The translations under genes were made by a program, and so were the position numbers. From Flavihumibacter profundi (GTDB taxonomy: Bacteria; Bacteroidota; Bacteroidia; Chitinophagales; Chitinophagaceae): a stretch of 64,000 nucleotides of DNA. Below, in pieces: positions 1-8,242 of this stretch. The notes beneath the pieces are model-generated. The model was given only the letters and a program-made list of their open reading frames with translations, ran no database searches and had not been told where the DNA came from. Numbering within the stretch: the first letter of the stretch is position 1; each line of letters starts with the position of its first letter. Where the stretch lies: assembly GCF_020076305.1 (NCBI RefSeq), contig NZ_JAIQXE010000001.1:1984001-2048000 (forward strand), in the 5' to 3' direction.

Positions 1-657
1 TCCGGATTCTTCTGCGAATTGTACTACTTCAGTAAGGTGAAAAAAATTCTCTTTGGTCACCACCATGTTCAGCATTACAACTGTGCTGCTGTTGCGGCAC
101 AGATCAGCGATTTCCCGCACATTATTTTTGAACAGGTTAAAATCTGACTGGAGCCGGATGGCATTATACACTTCACCGATGCCATCAATTGAAATCTGGA
201 TGGTATCCAGCTTGCCTGCCAGGGCAGCAACTTTTTCGATAGTTTTTGGCAAAACGGCATTGGTAGAAATAGAAATTACAATGCCTTTGTTTTTGGCTTT
301 GATATAATCGACAATCCGGTCAATTTTTTTGTACATCAGCGTTTCACCCATACCGGTTAGCCCAATGGAATCAACATAGGGCACAAGCTCATCGATCACT
401 TTTTTGGCCTGTTCTTCTTCCATCAGGCCCATATCCATCTCTTCCCCATAACCATATTCCCTCGGACAAATGGTACATTTCAGGTTACAGCGTGCGCTTA
501 ATTCAAGCATCACTGTAGAAGGATGCGCCACCCTTGTTTGCCGCGCCGCTTTCAGGGCCAGGTGGTTCACCTTATTGGCAGAATAGCGGACAAAGTCGGC
601 TCCTCCAGGTAAATGACTGGCTCTTTTCCACAAATTCTCAAAAAAACGTTTCGTCAT
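1..657 (-). CDS. Radical SAM protein (partial, C-terminus outside window)
   Basis: The minus-strand frame starts at ATG 657-655 and runs off the left edge after 219 codons. Residues 50-67 carry the radical SAM cluster motif CxxxCxxC (C57, C61, C64, within ARCNLKCTIC), which binds the 4Fe-4S cluster that cleaves S-adenosylmethionine. It is followed by SIGLTGMGE and an SISTNA segment, the usual strand order of the radical SAM barrel. The substrate cannot be told: the C-terminal region that would show a SPASM domain is missing. It is divergent from the DJ-1-like gene at 728. The fold is secure, the role unknown. Confidence 0.85.
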   Translation of the reverse strand, partial: MTKRFFENLWKRASHLPGGADFVRYSANKVNHLALKAARQTRVAHPSTVMLELSARCNLKCTICPREYGYGEEMDMGLMEEEQAKKVIDELVPYVDSIGLTGMGETLMYKKIDRIVDYIKAKNKGIVISISTNAVLPKTIEKVAALAGKLDTIQISIDGIGEVYNAIRLQSDFNLFKNNVREIADLCRNSSTVVMLNMVVTKENFFHLTEVVQFAEESG

Positions 658-727
658 CCCGGTATTCTTAATACACGAATATAAGTTGACTACTTTTATA
701 AGACCAGTAAACCTGAAATAAAGCAGT

Positions 728-1294
728 ATGAAAATTGCCTACATTCTTTTCAATGACATCACCTTACTGGATTTCATTGGATTGTATGACCCGATCAGCC
801 GTTTAAAAAACCATTTTATGCCAGGCCTCCATTGGGACACAATAGCATTCACTACTGAAATAAAAGACAACAATGGCATTACCTTAATTCCAGATAAAGT
901 GGGAACCAGCCTTGCTGCCTATGACATGGTGTTTATTCCGGGTGGCAAAGGTACCCGCCGGTTAATCCAGGACATACCCTTTATGAAATGGATAAAATCG
1001 GCGAATGATGTACCATTAAAAACTTCGGTATGCACCGGCAGCCTGATCTGGGGGGCAGCCGGAATACTTCAAAGGCGCAAAGCCACCACTCATTTTGCAG
1101 AATACGAAACACTGAAAAATTTCGGTTGCGATGTGCTGGCCCAAAGAATTGTTGACGATGGCGATATCATTACTGCCGGCGCCGTAGCTTCCTCACTTGA
1201 CCTGGGTCTGTACCTTTGTAATAAATGGTGTGGCCGGGAAGCCGAAGAAATTATCAGGAAAAAAATGGATTACCACCCGGCCAATTTATATTAA
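728..1294 (+). CDS. DJ-1/PfpI family protein, isonitrile hydratase-like
   Basis: A 188-residue single-domain DJ-1/PfpI (class I glutamine amidotransferase-like) protein. The nucleophile elbow is SVCTGSL with C102 and T103, and D15 lies in the N-terminal LLDFIGLYDP segment. The Asp/Cys/Thr combination is that of isonitrile hydratase and related regulators without an HTH domain. There is no signal peptide, so it is cytoplasmic. Its stop shares the four bases TTAA with the stop of the convergent M16 protease gene. Hydratase, glyoxalase/deglycase-like or another small-molecule activity are all possible; the family is certain, the substrate not. Confidence 0.82.
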   Translation: MKIAYILFNDITLLDFIGLYDPISRLKNHFMPGLHWDTIAFTTEIKDNNGITLIPDKVGTSLAAYDMVFIPGGKGTRRLIQDIPFMKWIKSANDVPLKTSVCTGSLIWGAAGILQRRKATTHFAEYETLKNFGCDVLAQRIVDDGDIITAGAVASSLDLGLYLCNKWCGREAEEIIRKKMDYHPANLY

Positions 1295-4146
1295 AAAGCT
1301 TTATTGGGTTGCGATTTAGTTTCCACAGTCTCGGGCAACAGCACTGCTGTGTATACATTTTTTCCATCAAATAATTTCCTGGCAGTCAGCTGTATGTCCT
1401 TTACCGTTAACTTTTGCACCATCTGTTCGTATTGCAAAAAATATTTGGGATCTGAATGAATTGATCGCTGTTCCAGTAATTCGCTCAGCCAGGTCTCATT
1501 TTCCTTGATACTGGTTTTATACTCCTCCAGCCACTGCTTCTTAACTTTATCGAGGTAAGACTGCCCCGGGCCATTGGCAATAAGCTGGTTTATCTCGTGC
1601 CTGGCCGCTTTCAAAAGCGTATCAACTTTCTCTGGTCCGCAGGGCAATTGCAATACAAATGAATAATTGTTATATGGATACTTTTCTACACTGGCATACA
1701 AACCACCACCATAAATCCCCTGTATTTTTTCCCGCAATTCTTCAATGATCCTGATATTCAAAATTTCACTGATGGCCTGTGCCTTTAGTGACAGGTCATC
1801 ACTGTAGGGCTGCTCCCCGGTATAGAAAGAAAGGATCAGGCTTTTCTGCTCCCTGCCTTTATTGACAACCAGTTTCCTGTTGCCTTTTACAGGCCTTACA
1901 CCGTTGTCCCTGGGTTTAAAAACCTTGCCACTCGATGGCAAACTACCCAGGTAAGTTTCCAGCAGGGGCACCATGGAATCTATATTTAAACTGCCCACAA
2001 ATACAAAATGCATTCCACTGGCATCTCCAATCCGCTCTTTATAAATGGCCATTGCCCTATCCAGGTTAACCTGGTCAAAATAAGCCGCTTTAGGCACAGA
2101 AACCGGAGCAAGTGGATTATTGTTATACATCACTTTAAACATGGTATCAATAAAAGCGTTCTGCGGATTGGAACTTAATGCCGCAACCTGCGATTTATTC
2201 CTTTGCACAAAAGACCTGAACAAGGTGGTATCCTTCCTCGGCTGGGTAACATATAAATGGATCAGCTGGAACATCGTTTCAATATCCTTCTTACTGGAAT
2301 TACCCCTGAAACCATCTGAAATATCGCTCACCTGCGGATTCACCGCAACAGATTTGCCTGCCAGTGCTTTACGCAGGTCTGTCGGGCTGAACTCGCCCAC
2401 ACCCATAGCCGAAACAATCGGAACGGCATATTCTGCATTATAATGATCAGCAATTCCATAATAATTTTTACCACCACCACGTGTAGCACCCATTAATACC
2501 TGGTCATTTTTGAATTCGGTTGACTTAAGGGTAACTGTTACACCATTGCTCAGTTTGATTTCAGTAACCCCCATCGCCTTATTTTCAGTGCGGCTGGTTA
2601 CCTTACCAGCCACCGGCTTAACTTTTAATAATTCTGTAGCTACTGCTTTTTCCTCGTAAGGCTTTATATCAGCCTTTTCTTTGGCACTGATGATGGCCAG
2701 TAAATCTGCCGGAGCCGGAACTTTCGTAGTAGTATTGTTTTCAGGACCAGTAACATAAACCAACCGGTTCGTATCAGCTGTTAACTGCCTGGCAATGGCA
2801 TTTACTTCTTCCAGGGTAATACCCGGTACCTGTTCCTTATACAATGCATATTCCCGTGCAATACCAGGAATTGCTTCTTCACTTAAAAAATTTCGCACAT
2901 ACTCACCTACATATAATTCCGATTCGGTTTTATCGCGGTTATTATAAAGGCGCTCCATACTGCTGAGAGTTGATTTTTTTGCCCGCTCTAATTCCGCCGC
3001 AGTAAATCCAAAACGTTTTGCCCTTTCAATCTCTTCAAACAGGGCATCCAGCCCGCGTTTGATATCACCAGTTCCAACAGCTGCAAAAGCCCTGAAATTT
3101 TCATGGCCCCTGATGAAATTTCCAACTCCTGCGGCTGCTCCTACAAAAGGGGGATTAGATTGCTGGGTAAGTTCCTGCAGGCGCTGGTTTAAAAGGCTGG
3201 TAAATAATTGTTTGACCAGGGTAGCCCGGTAATCCCCCACTGTTTTATCGGGAGCCTCAGGTTTAACCGGGTAATTAATATTTATAGAATAATTGGTCGC
3301 TTCCTTGTCGGTAACCACCAACGCTTCACTTTTTGCATAAGTGGGTACAGTTACGAATTCACGTTTCCTTTCATTTACAGGATTAGATATCGCTTCGAAA
3401 TGCTTTTTTATCAGCGCAAGGGCTGCATCCGGATCAATATCACCTACAACAACAACTGCCATCAAATCCGGACGGTACCAGTCCCTGTAAAACTTCCTGA
3501 TCAATTCCGGTTTAAAGGTTTTGATAATGCTGTCCGACCCGATTGTGATGCGTTTTGCATATTTTGAACCTGCAAATAACTTCGGATAGATCTGTTTGTA
3601 CATCCTGTCCTGCGCACCTTTCCCCAGCCTTGATTCTTCCAGGATAATGGGCCTTTCTGATTCAATGTCTTCATCCAGGTAAGTTACCTGGTGCGCCCAG
3701 TCTTCCAGTACCTGGAACCCTTTTTCAATATTGCCGGGCTTGTCGGTTGGAATGGGTAATATATATACGGTTTCATCAAAGCTTGTATAGGCATTCAGGT
3801 CACTGCCGAAGCCAACGCCAATATCCTGGAGGAAAGAAACTATATCATTTTTCTTAAAGTTTTTAGTGCCGTTGAAGGCCATATGTTCTGCCATATGCGC
3901 CAATCCAAGCTGGTCATCATCTTCTACAATTGAACCGGCATTTAAAGCAAGCCTCAACTCTACTTTTTGTTCGGGCTTCTTATTCTGCCGGATATAATAG
4001 GTAAGGCCATTGCCGAGCTTTCCGATCCTGACAGCCGGATCGGCAGTTAAAACTTCGTTAAGGGGCGTTTGTGCAATACCGATAGTTGCAACAACAAGCC
4101 CGAGGAAGAACAGGAATATTTTGGCGGGAAATAAAATACGAAGCAT
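1291..4146 (-). CDS. M16 family zinc metalloprotease (pitrilysin-like, exported)
   Basis: A 951-residue two-lobed M16 peptidase. The start is ATG 4146-4144, which gives a clean signal peptide ending near TIGIAQ; an in-frame TTG seven codons upstream is less likely. The inverted zinc motif HMAEH (H84, E87, H88) is followed by the downstream acidic ligand region ERPIILEES (about 164-172). The C-terminal half repeats the M16 fold without the zinc motif, as usual for the chaperone-like lobe, and has the R/Y-type substrate region QGIYGGGLYASVEKYPY. It probably degrades peptides in the periplasm or at the outer membrane. Monocistronic, convergent with the DJ-1 gene. Confidence 0.9.
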   Translation of the reverse strand: MLRILFPAKIFLFFLGLVVATIGIAQTPLNEVLTADPAVRIGKLGNGLTYYIRQNKKPEQKVELRLALNAGSIVEDDDQLGLAHMAEHMAFNGTKNFKKNDIVSFLQDIGVGFGSDLNAYTSFDETVYILPIPTDKPGNIEKGFQVLEDWAHQVTYLDEDIESERPIILEESRLGKGAQDRMYKQIYPKLFAGSKYAKRITIGSDSIIKTFKPELIRKFYRDWYRPDLMAVVVVGDIDPDAALALIKKHFEAISNPVNERKREFVTVPTYAKSEALVVTDKEATNYSININYPVKPEAPDKTVGDYRATLVKQLFTSLLNQRLQELTQQSNPPFVGAAAGVGNFIRGHENFRAFAAVGTGDIKRGLDALFEEIERAKRFGFTAAELERAKKSTLSSMERLYNNRDKTESELYVGEYVRNFLSEEAIPGIAREYALYKEQVPGITLEEVNAIARQLTADTNRLVYVTGPENNTTTKVPAPADLLAIISAKEKADIKPYEEKAVATELLKVKPVAGKVTSRTENKAMGVTEIKLSNGVTVTLKSTEFKNDQVLMGATRGGGKNYYGIADHYNAEYAVPIVSAMGVGEFSPTDLRKALAGKSVAVNPQVSDISDGFRGNSSKKDIETMFQLIHLYVTQPRKDTTLFRSFVQRNKSQVAALSSNPQNAFIDTMFKVMYNNNPLAPVSVPKAAYFDQVNLDRAMAIYKERIGDASGMHFVFVGSLNIDSMVPLLETYLGSLPSSGKVFKPRDNGVRPVKGNRKLVVNKGREQKSLILSFYTGEQPYSDDLSLKAQAISEILNIRIIEELREKIQGIYGGGLYASVEKYPYNNYSFVLQLPCGPEKVDTLLKAARHEINQLIANGPGQSYLDKVKKQWLEEYKTSIKENETWLSELLEQRSIHSDPKYFLQYEQMVQKLTVKDIQLTARKLFDGKNVYTAVLLPETVETKSQPNKAF

Positions 4147-4254
4147 AAAATTAAATAATTGAAACAATCAATGAATTCACTAAAATAGCTGCATTCGAAT
4201 ATAATGCCCGAACAGTTTTGACCTCCGGGCTAAATTACCTGATTACCATGTGAT

Positions 4255-5886
4255 TTAACGGGTAACCGTTTCAATAGGTTTTCCAACTGCGCCATTGGGC
4301 ATTTGTATCCTGAGCAGTGCGGCAATGGTCGGGGCTATATCCGTCATATGCACTTCCTGGTTCGATTTTCCCGGCTTAATCATCCAGCCATACCATACTA
4401 ACGGAATATGTGCATCATACGGATTCCATAATCCGTGGGTAGTGCCAGTCGCACCTTCATCCATATACTGGGGCAGGTAAACCACCTGTACATCACCCGA
4501 GCGGTCTGGCATATACCCGTTTGCCACCATTTCTTTTATATTAGCGGGTAGAGTTACCTGGGATAAATTCTCCAGTGAGATAGCCCTTGCAATGCCGGGT
4601 TGTCCCTGCATAAAATCAACTACCCGGCGGGTGATTTTTTCCAGGTCAAGTTTAAGGCTGTCAATCAGTTTATGGTTCAGGTAAACCTGGTTATTAAGCA
4701 GGTTGGATGCCATTTGGGCAGTTCCAAACTGTTTATAGAGGTCTGTGTTCAGGTTAGCCAGGGTATTAGTATTGTCAATGATCCCGGCCGGAATTTTATG
4801 TTCCGCCAAAAAACCGGGAACATGGGCCACCCCATGGTCAGCTGATAAAAAGAGGAGATACTGCCCTTTACCCACTTTTGCATCCAGGAAGTTGAGGAAA
4901 TCGCCAAGGTCGGCATCAAGCCGCAGGTAACAATCTTCCGTTTCAACGGAATTAGGGCCGAAGGTATGCCCTATATAATCAGTGGAAGAAAGACTGACCG
5001 TTAACATATCGGTGAAAATTCCCTTACCCAGTGCCTCAGCGGTTATAGCTTCCTTTGCAACCTGTAGGGCCATGGTGTTACCAAAAGGGGTCTCTGCAAT
5101 GGCAAAGTAATTCTTGCCGATCATTGGTTTAAGGTCATAAGGGAATCCTTTTACTTCAGGCCCTAAAGGCTTTCCCTCGTATGGCTGGAAGTCTTCCGCG
5201 CTGTTCACATAGGTGTTCAGGGGATACAGGGTATTCCAGCCCTGCTGGTAAAATTTATCCACCACTTTCTTGTCATTATAGGCTGAAAGCCATGCAGGAA
5301 GGGTATCACAGTAATACGATGAAGTGATCCATTTACCGGATGAATTGTCGTACCAGTAGGCCCCATTGGCAGAATGCCCGGCGGGAAGAATAGCCCCGCG
5401 GTCCTTAATTGCTATCCCGATTACTTTCGACCTGAAATTGGTAGCCAGGCGCAATTCATCTCCAATTGTGGTTACCAACAGGTTCCTGGGGCTCATTACG
5501 CCGGCCCCGCTGCTACTGCCCACTGTTTTTACGGTTTTATCCTCGGTACAATACACCACCCTGCCCAGGGACCGCTGGTACCAGGTGTTCCCGGCAATGC
5601 CATGAACAGCGGGGACCGATCCGGTATAAATGCCAGTGTGCCCGCAGGAAGTAATCGTTGGGGTATATGGTATAAGTGTATTTTCATTGGAAAAGCCCTG
5701 GCTCAGCAGCCTTTTGAACCCGCCATCTGCTTTATAGCGGTCGCTGTAACGATACAGGAAATCCCACCTCATTTGGTCAACAACTAAACCTACTACCAGT
5801 TTTGGCCTCAGGGGAACGGGTGAATTCTGGGCAAAGGAAACAGAAAGGGAAAAGGAAAAAAGTAAAACCAGGATACGGCGATTCAT
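4255..5886 (-). CDS. pafA: PafA-like alkaline phosphatase
   Basis: A 543-residue alkaline phosphatase superfamily enzyme of the PafA type (calcium-independent phosphate-irrepressible phosphomonoesterase known in Flavobacteria). ATG 5886 gives a signal peptide MNRRILVLLFSFSLSVSFA, so it is periplasmic or exported. Visible catalytic elements: metal ligand D37 (VVDQMRWD), nucleophile T79 (TPTITSCGHT), N100, a KDR segment with K161 and R163, then DYIGH, SADHGVAH and THGLWNPYDAH supplying the remaining zinc ligands. N100 and the Lys/Arg pair match the phosphate-binding residues of PafA. Divergent from the serine-palmitoyltransferase-like gene. It liberates phosphate from organic esters. Confidence 0.88.
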   Translation of the reverse strand: MNRRILVLLFSFSLSVSFAQNSPVPLRPKLVVGLVVDQMRWDFLYRYSDRYKADGGFKRLLSQGFSNENTLIPYTPTITSCGHTGIYTGSVPAVHGIAGNTWYQRSLGRVVYCTEDKTVKTVGSSSGAGVMSPRNLLVTTIGDELRLATNFRSKVIGIAIKDRGAILPAGHSANGAYWYDNSSGKWITSSYYCDTLPAWLSAYNDKKVVDKFYQQGWNTLYPLNTYVNSAEDFQPYEGKPLGPEVKGFPYDLKPMIGKNYFAIAETPFGNTMALQVAKEAITAEALGKGIFTDMLTVSLSSTDYIGHTFGPNSVETEDCYLRLDADLGDFLNFLDAKVGKGQYLLFLSADHGVAHVPGFLAEHKIPAGIIDNTNTLANLNTDLYKQFGTAQMASNLLNNQVYLNHKLIDSLKLDLEKITRRVVDFMQGQPGIARAISLENLSQVTLPANIKEMVANGYMPDRSGDVQVVYLPQYMDEGATGTTHGLWNPYDAHIPLVWYGWMIKPGKSNQEVHMTDIAPTIAALLRIQMPNGAVGKPIETVTR

Positions 5887-5903
5887 TATCAACTTGTTTT
5901 GCG

Positions 5904-5911
5904 CAAAGATA
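5904..5911 (-). promoter_or_regulatory. -7 element TATCTTTG for the pafA-like gene
   Basis: On the minus strand this reads TATCTTTG, a full match to the Bacteroidota -7 consensus TAnnTTTG, 17 bases before ATG 5886. A run ending TTTTTTG lies about 15 bases further upstream and could be the -33 element, with spacing a little shorter than usual. Confidence 0.55.
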
Positions 5912-5935
5912 GTGCGGCAACAGGGGCAAAAAAGT

Positions 5936-5943
5936 TACCTTTG
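5936..5943 (+). promoter_or_regulatory. -7 element TACCTTTG for the serine-palmitoyltransferase-like gene
   Basis: TACCTTTG matches the Bacteroidota -7 consensus TAnnTTTG and ends 33 bases before ATG 5977, on the opposite strand to the pafA promoter in the same short divergent gap. It supports ATG 5977 over the in-frame TTG at 5899, which would put the promoter inside the gene. No convincing -33 TTTG at standard spacing. Confidence 0.5.
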
Positions 5944-5976
5944 CGACAATTTTTAAACCAACAATCATTTTCTAGT

Positions 5977-7233
5977 ATGGCAGATATCTTCGAAAAACTG
6001 GTGAAAGATGGTGGTCCGATCGGACAACACATGAGCAGGGCACATGGCTATTTTACATTTCCAAAGCTTGAAGGGGAACTGGGCAGCCGGATGACCTTCA
6101 GGGGAAAAGAAAGGATCGTATGGAGCCTGAATAACTACCTGGGGTTAGCCAACCATCCTGAAACGCGCAAGGCTGATACCCTTGCTGCCGAACGGTGGGG
6201 AATGGGCTATCCGATGGGCGCCCGCATGATGAGCGGAAACAGTGTTTACCACGAAGAACTCGAAAAAGTACTGAGTAGTTTTGTGCAGCGCGAAGATGCA
6301 ATGCTGTTGAACTTCGGTTACCAGGGAATTATGAGTTGTATAGATGCGCTTATAAATCGCAGGGATATTGTAGTTTATGATGCAGAATGCCATGCCTGTA
6401 TTGTTGATGGCATCAGGATGCACCTTGGCTATAGTTACACTTTTAAGCATAATGATATCGAGGATTGTGAAAAGCAGTTACAACGCGCCGTTAAGATGGC
6501 TGAAAAAACAGGCGGTGGTATTTTACTGATTACAGAAGGTGTTTATGGCATGAGCGGCGACCAGGGAAAACTGAAGGAAATAGTTGCCCTGAAAGAAAAA
6601 TATGAATTTCGCATACTCATAGACGATGCACATGGTTTTGGTGCAATGGGACCTACAGGTGCCGGTACTGATGAGGAACAAAATTGCCAGGCTGGTATAG
6701 ACCTTTATTTCTCCACCTTTGTAAAATCAATGGGAAGTATCGGGGCTTTCATTGCAGGCCGGAAAGATGTACTCGCTTACCTGCGATACAACACCCGCTC
6801 CCAGATATTTGCGAAAAGCTTACCTATGATTGTTGTTGAAGGCATGCTGAAAAGAATGGATATGCTTAAGACCATGCCTGAATTACGAGAAAAACTATGG
6901 ACTGTTACCCGCACTTTACAAAATGGTTTAAGGGAAGGTGGATTCGACCTGGGAAAGACAAACACCATGGTAACACCGGTTTATATGAAAGGGGATGTTC
7001 CTGAAGCAACCGCTATGGTGCTGGACCTTCGGGAGAATTACAATATATTCTGTTCCATTGTTGTTTATCCTGTTATTCCAAAAGGACAAATCATATACCG
7101 CCTCATTCCAACTGCAGCCCATTCTGCTGAGGATATTTCATTGACACTAAAAGCATTCAGGGAAACAAAGGCAAAGCTTGATGCCGGGGCGTACAAAGTG
7201 GCCGAGATTCCTGATATGGCGGAAGCGATGTAG
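5977..7233 (+). CDS. Alpha-oxoamine synthase, serine palmitoyltransferase-like
   Basis: A 418-residue PLP enzyme of the alpha-oxoamine synthase family (with KBL, AONS and ALAS). Visible: PLP lysine K250 in STFVKSMGS, D217 and H219 in IDDAHGFGAMG, and ring-stacking H139 in DAECHACIVDG. Close Bacteroidota relatives condense serine with palmitoyl-CoA to 3-ketosphinganine, the first step of sphingolipid synthesis. A cysteate-using capnine (sulfonolipid) synthase is the main alternative and cannot be excluded from sequence. Cytoplasmic, no signal. ATG 5977 is chosen because it lies just downstream of a TAnnTTTG promoter. A strong terminator follows. Confidence 0.82.
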   Translation: MADIFEKLVKDGGPIGQHMSRAHGYFTFPKLEGELGSRMTFRGKERIVWSLNNYLGLANHPETRKADTLAAERWGMGYPMGARMMSGNSVYHEELEKVLSSFVQREDAMLLNFGYQGIMSCIDALINRRDIVVYDAECHACIVDGIRMHLGYSYTFKHNDIEDCEKQLQRAVKMAEKTGGGILLITEGVYGMSGDQGKLKEIVALKEKYEFRILIDDAHGFGAMGPTGAGTDEEQNCQAGIDLYFSTFVKSMGSIGAFIAGRKDVLAYLRYNTRSQIFAKSLPMIVVEGMLKRMDMLKTMPELREKLWTVTRTLQNGLREGGFDLGKTNTMVTPVYMKGDVPEATAMVLDLRENYNIFCSIVVYPVIPKGQIIYRLIPTAAHSAEDISLTLKAFRETKAKLDAGAYKVAEIPDMAEAM

Positions 7234-7240
7234 GGGGAAT

Positions 7241-7296
7241 GGTGAATGGTGAATGGTGAATGGTGAATGGTGAATGGTGAATGGTGAATGGTGAAT
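7241..7296 (+). repeat. Tandem heptamer GGTGAAT x8
   Basis: Eight perfect back-to-back copies of GGTGAAT begin eight bases after the stop codon of the upstream gene. Four reverse-complement copies (ATTCACC, one with a T) lie at 7346-7373, so transcripts could fold a long stem around the terminator between them. Likely a slippage-prone simple repeat. Confidence 0.95.
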
Positions 7297-7297
7297 C

Positions 7298-7329
7298 AAA
7301 AAAAGCGGGCCGGATGGTCCGCTTTTTTT
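7298..7329 (+). terminator. Rho-independent terminator
   Basis: The stem is GCGGGCC (7305-7311) with GGTCCGC (7316-7322), one G-T pair, loop GGAT, flanked by an A run on the left and seven T on the right that extend the pairing. It ends the serine-palmitoyltransferase-like transcript and also reads well on the other strand. Confidence 0.85.
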
Positions 7330-7345
7330 ATGCCTTCGTCTTCCT

Positions 7346-7373
7346 ATTCACCATTCACCATTCACTATTCACC
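7346..7373 (-). repeat. Inverted heptamer copies ATTCACC x4
   Basis: Four adjacent seven-base units ATTCACC, ATTCACC, ATTCACT, ATTCACC are the reverse complement of the GGTGAAT array at 7241-7296. Together they flank the terminator symmetrically. Confidence 0.9.
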
Positions 7374-7400
7374 AAAAAAAATCCCGCCTTGCGGCGGGAT
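7374..7400 (-). terminator. Terminator for the minus strand
   Basis: A perfect 8-bp stem ATCCCGCC/GGCGGGAT (7381-7388 with 7393-7400, loop TTGC) is followed on the minus strand by a T run (7380-7374). It could stop transcripts from the thioredoxin-like gene ending at 7682 or read-through into the repeat block. Confidence 0.7.
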
Positions 7401-7681
7401 GCACTAATCAAATACCATTAACCATTAAACCTTATCCTATGAAAATTCAAATATAAGATGATAATTAGGTAACATTGGTTGCAGCATCATATTTTTTTTG
7501 GGGTAAATTGGCGTATTTGACTATAATCAAGCCAAACTAAGTACTTACTTGTCCGATTCAGTTACAAACATGTGTCTGAATGACACAAATAGGATGGTTT
7601 ATGCTGATATTCTATATAAATTATAGGACAAAACGTTTGGCGTTTTAAACCATTGCAGGATTTGTTAATAGATATTAACAG
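7401..7681. other. AT-rich gap, no gene seen
   Basis: No credible reading frame. It holds a leader-like stretch CCATTAACCATTAAACC near 7411-7427 followed by a five-codon frame starting ATG 7439, and a weak hairpin AAAACG/CGTTTT at 7630-7646 downstream of the thioredoxin-like gene. Otherwise nothing recognisable. Confidence 0.5.
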
Positions 7682-8206
7682 TTACCAGCTGCCTTTAAAT
7701 TTTTTCTGGTAATCAGGGAATGACTGTGTTTTATAGGCACCTTCCCCAAAGTACTTCACGATAAGTTCAAGCTCTTTTGGCTCAAGATATCCTGGTATAG
7801 GTTGCGGGTCTTCACCCGGAGCAGGTATGATTACTGTTGTGGGATAGGATAATTGCCCGGCTGACAAATAAAGGGCTATTTCATGTGTATTGTACTGGCT
7901 GTTGAAATTATACGCCTTCCCTTTCCACTCGAGGGGCGACTTTGATTCTGCATTCAGTTTAACAGTATAAAACTTTTCCTGCAGGTAACTGATCACTTTT
8001 TCATTGCGGTAAGTTTTCTTATCCATCACTTTGCACCAGCTGCACCAGTCTGTATACAGATCGATCAGCACAGGCTTTGGCGATTCATTGGCCGCTTTTT
8101 CAGCCTCAGCCAGGCTCATCCAGCGCATATCCTTGCCTGTTGAAGATTGCGCAATAACAGCCCCTGACAGCAACAATATTATAAATAGTGCGATAAACTT
8201 TGGCAT
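7682..8206 (-). CDS. Exported thioredoxin-fold protein
   Basis: A 174-residue thioredoxin-like protein (Thioredoxin_7/DUF255-like). ATG 8206 gives signal peptide MPKFIALFIILLLSGAVIAQ; the TTG 14 codons upstream would spoil it. The redox motif is WCSWCK in DLYTDWCSWCK, and a cis-Pro region appears as LSYPTT. It should act in the periplasm as a thiol-disulfide reductase or oxidase on unknown partners. Divergent from ubiX, each gene with its own -7 element in the shared gap. Confidence 0.82.
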   Translation of the reverse strand: MPKFIALFIILLLSGAVIAQSSTGKDMRWMSLAEAEKAANESPKPVLIDLYTDWCSWCKVMDKKTYRNEKVISYLQEKFYTVKLNAESKSPLEWKGKAYNFNSQYNTHEIALYLSAGQLSYPTTVIIPAPGEDPQPIPGYLEPKELELIVKYFGEGAYKTQSFPDYQKKFKGSW

Positions 8207-8209
8207 GGT

Positions 8210-8217
8210 TAACTTTG
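8210..8217 (+). promoter_or_regulatory. -7 element TAACTTTG for ubiX
   Basis: TAACTTTG matches TAnnTTTG and ends 25 bases before the ubiX ATG at 8243. It overlaps the start of the divergent thioredoxin-like gene. Confidence 0.45.
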
Positions 8218-8224
8218 TTAATAT

Positions 8225-8232
8225 CAAAAATA
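8225..8232 (-). promoter_or_regulatory. -7 element TATTTTTG for the thioredoxin-like gene
   Basis: On the minus strand TATTTTTG matches TAnnTTTG and ends 18 bases before ATG 8206. This position supports that ATG over the upstream TTG. Confidence 0.5.
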
Positions 8233-8242
8233 ACGAATTGGA

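Noticed and set aside
7241-7373. CRISPR array
   Set aside because: Units are seven bases with no spacers; it is a simple tandem repeat.
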